Below, piece after piece: positions 7,296-11,934 of a stretch of 11,934 nucleotides of DNA. The notes beneath the pieces were generated by a model. It worked only from the letters and a program-made list of their open reading frames with translations, made no database searches and was not told the origin of the DNA. Where the stretch lies: assembly GCA_026002025.1 (NCBI GenBank), contig BOAU01000064.1:1-11934 (forward strand), written 5' to 3'. The first letter of the stretch is position 1; each line of letters starts with the position of its first letter. The position numbers and the translations under genes were made by a program. The DNA is from Spirochaetia bacterium. Its GTDB lineage: Bacteria > Spirochaetota > Spirochaetia > Treponematales > Breznakiellaceae.

Positions 7296-9059
7296 ATGGG
7301 TGTTTTCAAAACCATTACCCACCGGGTTCAGTTTTGTGTAGTAGGCGGCGGACTTGCGGGGCTTTGCGCTGCGGTGGAAGCGGCGCGCCGGGGCCTTAAG
7401 GTAGCGTTGATGCAGGATCGCCCCATGCTGGGGGGCAATGCCTCAAGCGAGGTGCGTATGTGGATCATGGGAGCAAAAGGTCGGAATAACCAGGAGACCG
7501 GTATAATTGAAGAAATCCTTTTGAACAATTATTATCGTAACCCTTATAAAAATTTCAGCATCTGGGACAGCATCATCTGGGAGATCGCCCGGTTTGAAAA
7601 AAACATCACCCTGATCCTCAACTGCTCCTGCCTGGACGCGGAGGTAAAAGAGGGCAGGGTCGTTTCGGTTACCGGCTGGCAGACCACCACCCAGATGTAC
7701 CACACCGTGGAGGCCCCTCTCTTTGCCGACTGTTCCGGGGACAGCGTCCTGGCGCCCCTTACCGGGGCGGAGTACCGGGTGGGCCACGAGGCCCGCGCCG
7801 AGTTCGGCGAAGACATCGCCCCGGTGTACGCGGATAAAAAAACCATGGGTATGTCCATCCTGATTCAGGCACGGGAAACTTCAGGCCCCAAAACGTACAT
7901 TCCCCCGGTCTGGGCGGAGAAGTTCACCAAAGAACTGCTCCCCCACCGCCTGCCGGATCTGAAAAACGGCGGGGAAAATTTCTGGTACCTGGAGCTGGGA
8001 GGGGTACGGGACAGCATCGCCGACACGGAGGAACTGCGGGACGAACTTTTGGCTGTAGCCTACGGTATCTGGGACTTTGTGAAGAACGATACGGAAAACA
8101 AAGAAAAGTTCGCCAACTTCGATCTGGAATGGATAGGCTTCCTGCCGGGGAAGCGGGAGAGCCGCCGCTATGTGGGGGATCATATCCTTACCCAGAACGA
8201 TGTCCGGGAGGGAGGCAAATTCGACGACATCGTCGCCTACGGCGGCTGGCCCATGGACGACCATCACCCCGAAGCCTTAAGAACACCGGAGGAACCCACG
8301 ATCTTCCACCCCGCCCCTTCACCCTTTGGTATTCCTTACCGCTGCCTCTATTCCCGAAACATCGAAAACCTCTTCTGCGCGGGGAGGAACATCAGCACAT
8401 CCCATGTGGCATTAAGTTCCACCCGGGTCATGTCCACCTGCGGAATCCTCGGTCAGGCGGTAGGAGCCGCGGCGGCCGCGGCGATCCGTCACGGCGAGAC
8501 CCCCCGGGGAGTCTACCGGAACTATCTGGGTGAAGTTCAGCAGACCCTGATGGAAGACGACTGCTGGCTCCCAGGATTGTGCCGGAAACCCTCAAAACTT
8601 ACCGCGGAGGCCAAACTGGCTTCCTCAAAGGGAAACGCCGAAGTACTCCGCAACGGCCATGACCGGCCCATCGAAAATGAGGACAACGGCCTTTCCCTTG
8701 CCCCGGGGGAATACGCCGAATATACCCTGGCAAAACCGGCCCGGGTTTCCCGGGCGCGGTTCGTCTTTGACAGCGATCTCAACCGGGACACCCAGCATGA
8801 GGGAATCCCCTACAAGTGGCCCATGTACGCCACCTATTACCTTGACACCAAAGCGACCTATGTACCCAAGACCATGACGAAGGCGTTTTCAATTTCCCTT
8901 ACCCTCGCGGATGGAACAAACCGGGTGATTAAGATAACTGATAACCATCAGCGTCTGGTTTATGTGGATATCGGTGCGGAAGTATCTGCGGTCCGGTATG
9001 AACCGGTTTCGACCTGGGGCAATGCGGAATCGCACATCTTTTCATTTGAGCTTCTGTGA
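7296..9059 (+). CDS. FAD-dependent oxidoreductase (second, shorter paralogue)
   Basis: A 587-aa protein with the same flavin core as the 3516-6155 product. GGGLAG (17-22) follows a Rossmann strand right at the N-terminus; then come RPMLGGNASSE (42-52), DCSGDS (145-150), RESRRYVGDHIL (287-298), AGRNISTSHVALSSTR (362-377) and GQAVGAAAAAA (386-396). There is no N-terminal beta domain. Residues from about 430 to 587 form one beta-rich tail that contains RFVFDSDLNR (488-497), resembling RLVFDTDLNN of the larger paralogue. There is no signal peptide or Tat motif, so it is cytoplasmic. The start has AAAGGAGA 5 nt upstream and follows the URO-D-like gene by 30 nt. The two paralogues may act on successive positions of one substrate or on different sugars (inference). 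Annotation as a glucose-inhibited division-type or fumarate reductase-type flavoprotein would be too specific. Confidence 0.87.
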   Translation: MGVFKTITHRVQFCVVGGGLAGLCAAVEAARRGLKVALMQDRPMLGGNASSEVRMWIMGAKGRNNQETGIIEEILLNNYYRNPYKNFSIWDSIIWEIARFEKNITLILNCSCLDAEVKEGRVVSVTGWQTTTQMYHTVEAPLFADCSGDSVLAPLTGAEYRVGHEARAEFGEDIAPVYADKKTMGMSILIQARETSGPKTYIPPVWAEKFTKELLPHRLPDLKNGGENFWYLELGGVRDSIADTEELRDELLAVAYGIWDFVKNDTENKEKFANFDLEWIGFLPGKRESRRYVGDHILTQNDVREGGKFDDIVAYGGWPMDDHHPEALRTPEEPTIFHPAPSPFGIPYRCLYSRNIENLFCAGRNISTSHVALSSTRVMSTCGILGQAVGAAAAAAIRHGETPRGVYRNYLGEVQQTLMEDDCWLPGLCRKPSKLTAEAKLASSKGNAEVLRNGHDRPIENEDNGLSLAPGEYAEYTLAKPARVSRARFVFDSDLNRDTQHEGIPYKWPMYATYYLDTKATYVPKTMTKAFSISLTLADGTNRVIKITDNHQRLVYVDIGAEVSAVRYEPVSTWGNAESHIFSFELL

Positions 9060-9093
9060 GCCCCTCAGAAAAGCAGTGGTTCTTCTGAAACAT

Positions 9094-9122
9094 TTTACAA
9101 AGGGTCTCGTAATAGGTAGTAT
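9094..9122 (+). promoter_or_regulatory. Possible sigma-70-type promoter before the GH110-like gene
   Basis: TTTACA (9094-9099), a 17-nt spacer and TAGTAT (9117-9122) resemble -35 and -10 boxes in the 80-nt gap after the second oxidoreductase gene. Transcription would begin near 9129, leaving a leader of only about 11 nt and cutting off the AAGGGA at 9124-9129, so the match may be fortuitous. The imperfect hairpin TCAGAA/TTCTGA (9065-9070/9083-9088) upstream has no T-run and is not a convincing terminator. Confidence 0.2.
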
Positions 9123-9139
9123 TAAGGGATAGGTTTAGT

Positions 9140-10903
9140 ATGCCAAAAGATCAGACACTATCAATTGCGGATTTTGGGCTAAAACCCGATACCCGCAAAA
9201 ATGCTGTGCCCTTTGTGCAAAAAGCGCTGGCGGCCTGTACAGAAGGGGCGGTACTCGTTTTTCCCAAAGGGCGCTATGATTTTTGGCCCCACCATTGCAT
9301 TGAACGGGACTATTTCGAGTCGAATACCGAGGACATAAATCCGAAACGGTTGGCTATCCTTATCGAGAACAAGGATGGTTTAACCCTTGACGGCGGCGGC
9401 GGGGAGTTTGTGTTTCACGACCGTATGCAGCCTTTTACTATAGACAACAGCCGCACCATTACCCTCTGCAACCTGAGCATTGATTGGGATATTCCCCTCC
9501 TGGCCCAGGCAAAGGTGGTGCAGATTACCGATACGTATGCGGATCTACAGATTAACGCCTATGAGTCGCCCTATGTTATTGAAAACGGGAAAATCTTCTT
9601 CACCGGTGAGGGGTGGAAAAGCGGCTGGTGGGGTACGGTGGAATTTGACGGGGAAACAAAAAACGCCGTCACCGCAGACAGGGACTTGTTCGAAGGGTAT
9701 CGTGCCGAAGCCTTATCAAAGGAGCTTTTGCGCCTGCATGGCGTCTTTAAATCAGGGCCCCGAAAAGGTAGCCTCTTGGTACTGCGCCACAGCAAGCGGG
9801 ACCATGCGGCTGTTTTTATCATTGATAGCAAAAATATCACTTTGGAAGATATGCGTATCCACCACTGCGCAGGCTTGGGGATTCTGTCCCAATACGCGGA
9901 GGATCTGCATTTTGCCAATGTTCATTGCATACCCAACGAGGCCAGGGGGCGGATACTTTCCGGGCATGATGACGGACTTCATTTTTCAAATTGCCGGGGA
10001 ACGGTAAGTGTGGACAACTGTTCCTTTCACGCCCTGATGGACGATCCCATCAATGTTCATGGGACTGCGGTCCGGGTTATTGAGCGTATGAGCGATACGG
10101 TTTTGCGCTGTAAGTTTATGCATCACGAAAGTCTCGGCCTGCATTGGGCGCGGGCCGGTGAGCAGGTCGGCTTTATTAAAAACGAAACCATGCAAACCAT
10201 TGGTCTGGGTATCGTACAATCCTTCAAGGTACTTGATACGGAATTATTTGAATTGTCCTTTGAAACGGCCTTGCCGAAAGAAGTGGCCCCAGGCGATGCC
10301 CTGGAAAACCGTACCTGGACCTGCGATGTTTCCATCAAAAATTCCCGCTTTAAAAGCTGCCGCGCCCGGGGTATATTGATATCCACACCCGGTAAAGTAG
10401 TCATTGAAAACAATGTCTTTGAGTCACACGGCGCCGCCATTCTTATTCCCGGTGACGCCAATAACTGGTACGAATCGGGGGCGGTAAAGGATGTACTGAT
10501 TACCAAAAATATTTTTAAGGCCCCATGCTTGACATTCATGTACCAGTTCTGCGAGGGCATCATTTCCATTATGCCTGAAATTCCGCAAAAGACCGCAGAA
10601 ACGCCGCCCTTTCACCGTAATATCATAATCAGGGACAATGAGTTCCATCCCTTCGATTATCCCGTTTTGTACGCCCTGTCGGTGGAAGGTATCGAATTTT
10701 CCGGCAACCGGCTTATCCGCAGTCACGAGTTCAAACCCTGGCATCCGCGCAAAGACGGTCTTACCTTTGAATGGTGTAAAAAGGTGACGGTGAAAAATAA
10801 TGCTGCCGAAGATGACGTACTGGGTAGAACCATTTGCCTGCGTAATACACCGGAAGAGGAATGTACTATTGATTGGAATGGGTTTACGGTTCTTACCTAC
10901 TGA
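9140..10903 (+). CDS. Right-handed beta-helix protein, probable GH110-like alpha-galactosidase
   Basis: A 587-aa protein with a pectate-lyase-style N-terminus (IADFGLKPD at 9-17, AVLVFPKGRYDFW at 37-49) and many repeating beta-helix rungs (NITLEDMRIHHC, VSVDNCSFHAL, VSIKNSRFKSC, VVIENNVFESH). HDDG at 276-279 and DDPINVHG at 301-308 place Asp278 23 and 24 residues before Asp301 and Asp302. As I recall it, this matches the spacing of the three acidic active-site residues in GH110 enzymes, which remove terminal alpha-galactose. Length also fits GH110. No signal peptide is visible, unlike the exported examples I know, so it would act on imported substrate. ATG 9140 has only a weak AAGGGATAGG upstream. 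The gene lies 80 nt after the second oxidoreductase, and its last codons and stop fall in the left arm of the inverted repeat. Beta-helix fold confidence is about 0.9, GH110 activity about 0.6. Confidence 0.75.
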   Translation: MPKDQTLSIADFGLKPDTRKNAVPFVQKALAACTEGAVLVFPKGRYDFWPHHCIERDYFESNTEDINPKRLAILIENKDGLTLDGGGGEFVFHDRMQPFTIDNSRTITLCNLSIDWDIPLLAQAKVVQITDTYADLQINAYESPYVIENGKIFFTGEGWKSGWWGTVEFDGETKNAVTADRDLFEGYRAEALSKELLRLHGVFKSGPRKGSLLVLRHSKRDHAAVFIIDSKNITLEDMRIHHCAGLGILSQYAEDLHFANVHCIPNEARGRILSGHDDGLHFSNCRGTVSVDNCSFHALMDDPINVHGTAVRVIERMSDTVLRCKFMHHESLGLHWARAGEQVGFIKNETMQTIGLGIVQSFKVLDTELFELSFETALPKEVAPGDALENRTWTCDVSIKNSRFKSCRARGILISTPGKVVIENNVFESHGAAILIPGDANNWYESGAVKDVLITKNIFKAPCLTFMYQFCEGIISIMPEIPQKTAETPPFHRNIIIRDNEFHPFDYPVLYALSVEGIEFSGNRLIRSHEFKPWHPRKDGLTFEWCKKVTVKNNAAEDDVLGRTICLRNTPEEECTIDWNGFTVLTY

Positions 10904-10957
10904 GAAATAGTAAGCAGGGGCAACGCAGGGGCGCCGGTCATCGCCTGACCCAAAGAT
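10886..10957 (+). repeat. Left arm of a 72-bp inverted repeat
   Basis: This stretch is the reverse complement of 11863-11934 with three mismatches (at 10898, 10901 and 10954). The 52 bases 10902-10953 are perfect. It contains the last codons and stop of the GH110-like gene, the 34-nt gap, and the stop codon of the minus-strand membrane protein. Inside are a direct octamer GCAGGGGC at 10914-10921 and 10925-10932 (11-nt period) and a short hairpin GGTCA-TCGCC-TGACC (10936-10950). No T-run follows on either strand, so it does not look like an intrinsic terminator for the converging genes. Confidence 0.95.
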
Positions 10958-11507
10958 AAAACCGCCTGATGATAATAGATACCGCGAGGAACAGAAAGAC
11001 CGCAAACAAAACAGCGTCCCACTGATAATAATTCCTAAGCGGAGCTGTCTTTAGCAGGAACTCGTTTTGTATCAGGCCGCCGAACGATACGGCGTCCCGC
11101 CAGCCAAGACAGATTGTCAGTATCTGCCTGAGCAGTATAAGTACGATTGCGGCGCCCATGATCCCAATACAGATGTTCATTTTTGACAATACCCGGGGAA
11201 ACCGGCATATAAGCAATACACAGCACAGCACCATCAGTGCGGCATATACCCGCTCATGATAGATGCGGGAAAGTACTCCCGCGTTGATAATCCGGTAATT
11301 GCCCTCATGAATGCCCAGGGTTTTCAAAACATTTGTCGCATAAGCTGCGGTGATCCCCCTGGCCGGAGCCAGCAATACCGCCAGAGATGCGGGAGCGCCC
11401 CCTGCGGCGCTGGAATGAAAAACGTAAGCTTCAAAGCCGGTGAAAAAATCCGCCTGGAAGCGGGGTTCTGGGGCTAAGGGGGCTTGAGAGCTAGCCGATC
11501 TGGACAC
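10938..11507 (-). CDS. Membrane protein of unknown family, possibly truncated
   Basis: I do not recognise this 189-aa product. Three hydrophobic segments are clear near the C-terminus (about 87-102, 111-134, 163-181), ending in a basic RRFYLWVRR tail. The first 80 residues are mixed and contain no membrane segment or signal peptide, though GGAPASLAVLLAPARGITAAYATNVLKTLGI-like text reads as real protein. The GTG at 11505-11507 directly follows the TGA of the ADP-ribosylglycohydrolase remnant, with AGGAG at 11512-11516 (4-nt spacing), so it may be the second gene of a minus-strand pair. The odd N-terminus, and a stop codon supplied by the inverted-repeat arm, suggest that one or both ends were altered by rearrangement. 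It converges on the GH110-like gene with 34 nt between stops. Confidence 0.5.
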   Translation of the reverse strand: MSRSASSQAPLAPEPRFQADFFTGFEAYVFHSSAAGGAPASLAVLLAPARGITAAYATNVLKTLGIHEGNYRIINAGVLSRIYHERVYAALMVLCCVLLICRFPRVLSKMNICIGIMGAAIVLILLRQILTICLGWRDAVSFGGLIQNEFLLKTAPLRNYYQWDAVLFAVFLFLAVSIIIRRFYLWVRR

Positions 11508-11871
11508 TCAACTCCTGCCCAAAATGGGGGATTTGTTGTAGGTCAGTCCTGTTTCTTCGTACTTTTGGGCATATTCAAGATTGTTATCCAATCCGGCGAA
11601 CATCAGCGGCCTAAGTATAACCTGTCCCCTTTCCAGGGAGTCCGGAATATTCTGCCATTGACACAGTTCTCTCTGCCAATTCCGATAATTCAGTCAGCCC
11701 AAATCCGTCAATGCCAGACTTTATTTTATTGTTTAGGGGCTTAATCCATTTATCGGGCAATTGGGACGCACCTAAAATCATCCCCACAATGGAACCGGTT
11801 GTTGCGGCATTACAATCGGTGTCAAAACCGGCGGATACGGCGATACCAATGGTTTTTTCAAGATCCTTGGG
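11508..11871 (-). pseudogene. ADP-ribosylglycohydrolase C-terminal remnant, frameshifted and truncated
   Basis: Read on the minus strand, 11871-11614 encodes PKDLEKTIGIAVSAG followed by FDTDCNAATTGSIVG, then LPDKWIKPLN and LTELSELAERTVSMA. This is the C-terminal part of the ADP-ribosylglycohydrolase (ARH/DraG-like, PF03747) family, where the D-x-D of the GxDTDxN motif binds the metal. Near 11650-11658 the sense appears to shift by one base into another frame that continues QNIPDSLERGQVIL and ends at the TGA at 11508-11510. Towards its 5' side, homology stops where the right repeat arm begins, with an in-frame TGA at 11872-11874. The N-terminal two thirds, with the other metal ligands, are absent from the window. 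It cannot encode an active enzyme as it stands. The plus-strand open frame across this stretch is not supported by any recognisable protein. Confidence 0.72.
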
Positions 11872-11934
11872 TCAGGCGATGACCGGCGCCCCTGCGTTGC
11901 CCCTGCTTACTATTTCTCCGTCGGTAAGAACCGT
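11863..11934 (-). repeat. Right arm of the 72-bp inverted repeat
   Basis: Reverse complement of 10886-10957, with the perfect core at 11867-11918. It begins where the ADP-ribosylglycohydrolase homology ends and runs to the last base of the window, so the true outer end may lie beyond. On the minus strand it reads TVLTDGEIVSRGNAGAPVIA and then TGA (11872-11874), the same frame and peptide that the left arm would give after the GH110-like stop. Confidence 0.95.

Noticed and set aside
6165..7322. Long open frame (385 codons) on the minus strand opposite the URO-D-like gene
   Set aside because: It is a mirror of the high-GC-third-position coding strand. Its translation shows no family motifs, while the plus strand gives a clear URO-D-superfamily protein with matching neighbours.
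10914..10932. CRISPR-like direct repeat GCAGGGGC
   Set aside because: There are only two 8-nt units 11 nt apart, with no spacer pattern; it is an internal feature of the inverted-repeat arm.
10936..10950. GGTCA-TCGCC-TGACC hairpin as a bidirectional terminator between converging genes
   Set aside because: The stem has only 5 bp and no T-run follows on either strand.
11484..11744. Plus-strand open frame across the right-end region
   Set aside because: The translation is unrecognisable, and the opposite strand carries clear ADP-ribosylglycohydrolase motifs.
11872..11874. In-frame TGA between the EIVSRGNAGAPVIA tail and the ADP-ribosylglycohydrolase homology as a recoded (selenocysteine) codon
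   Set aside because: The TGA belongs to the repeat core, which has the same TGA in the left arm. Sequence on its upstream side does not resemble the expected glycohydrolase, so a junction is the simpler reading. No selenocysteine insertion hairpin was recognised.
10902..11918. A complete insertion sequence with terminal inverted repeats
   Set aside because: The length (about 1 kb) and inverted ends are suggestive, but no transposase-like ORF or DDE/HUH/serine recombinase motif is found inside, and the homology of the arms runs outward past the would-be ends without target-site duplications.

Overview
The window most likely comes from a spirochaete of the Treponema group, possibly a gut lineage. 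This is inferred from the style of the binding-protein leader (a short hydrophobic leader followed by a Gly/Ser-rich FAGGGQSGG stretch), from the LplB/YtcP-type sugar transporter that lacks its own ATPase, and from the moderate GC content. No rRNA or other phylogenetic marker is present, so the assignment is tentative.

Positions 64-10903 hold seven tightly packed plus-strand genes that read as one carbohydrate-use locus. In order they are two ABC permeases (64-1023 and 1023-1919, overlapping as TAATG), a periplasmic solute-binding protein (1980-3494), a large FAD-dependent oxidoreductase with extra beta-rich ends (3516-6155), a uroporphyrinogen-decarboxylase-superfamily protein (6159-7265), a second, shorter FAD-dependent oxidoreductase related to the first (7296-9059), and a right-handed beta-helix protein whose paired-aspartate motifs match family GH110 alpha-galactosidases (9140-10903). 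Only the binding protein has a signal peptide. The simplest model is that a glycan or glycoside is captured outside, imported intact, and then oxidised and hydrolysed in the cytoplasm. The combination of two FAD enzymes, a UroD-like protein and a cytoplasmic GH110-like enzyme is not a pathway I can name, and it is the best candidate for an undescribed system here. No ATPase and no regulator lie in the window.

The right end (10886-11934) has a different character. A 72-bp inverted repeat, with a perfect 52-bp core and 3 mismatches overall, sits at 10886-10957 and 11863-11934. It brackets about 0.9 kb of minus-strand material: a frameshifted, 5'-truncated ADP-ribosylglycohydrolase remnant (11508-11871) and a three-helix membrane protein of unknown family (10938-11507). 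The left arm contains the stop codon and last codons of the GH110-like gene and also the stop codon of the membrane protein. The right arm abuts the broken end of the glycohydrolase. This is a rearranged, decaying or potentially invertible region, and the right arm may continue past the end of the window.

Possible control sites are a hairpin at 43-62 that holds the Shine-Dalgarno sequence of the first permease in its loop, and a small hairpin plus T-run at 1940-1967 between the permeases and the binding protein.
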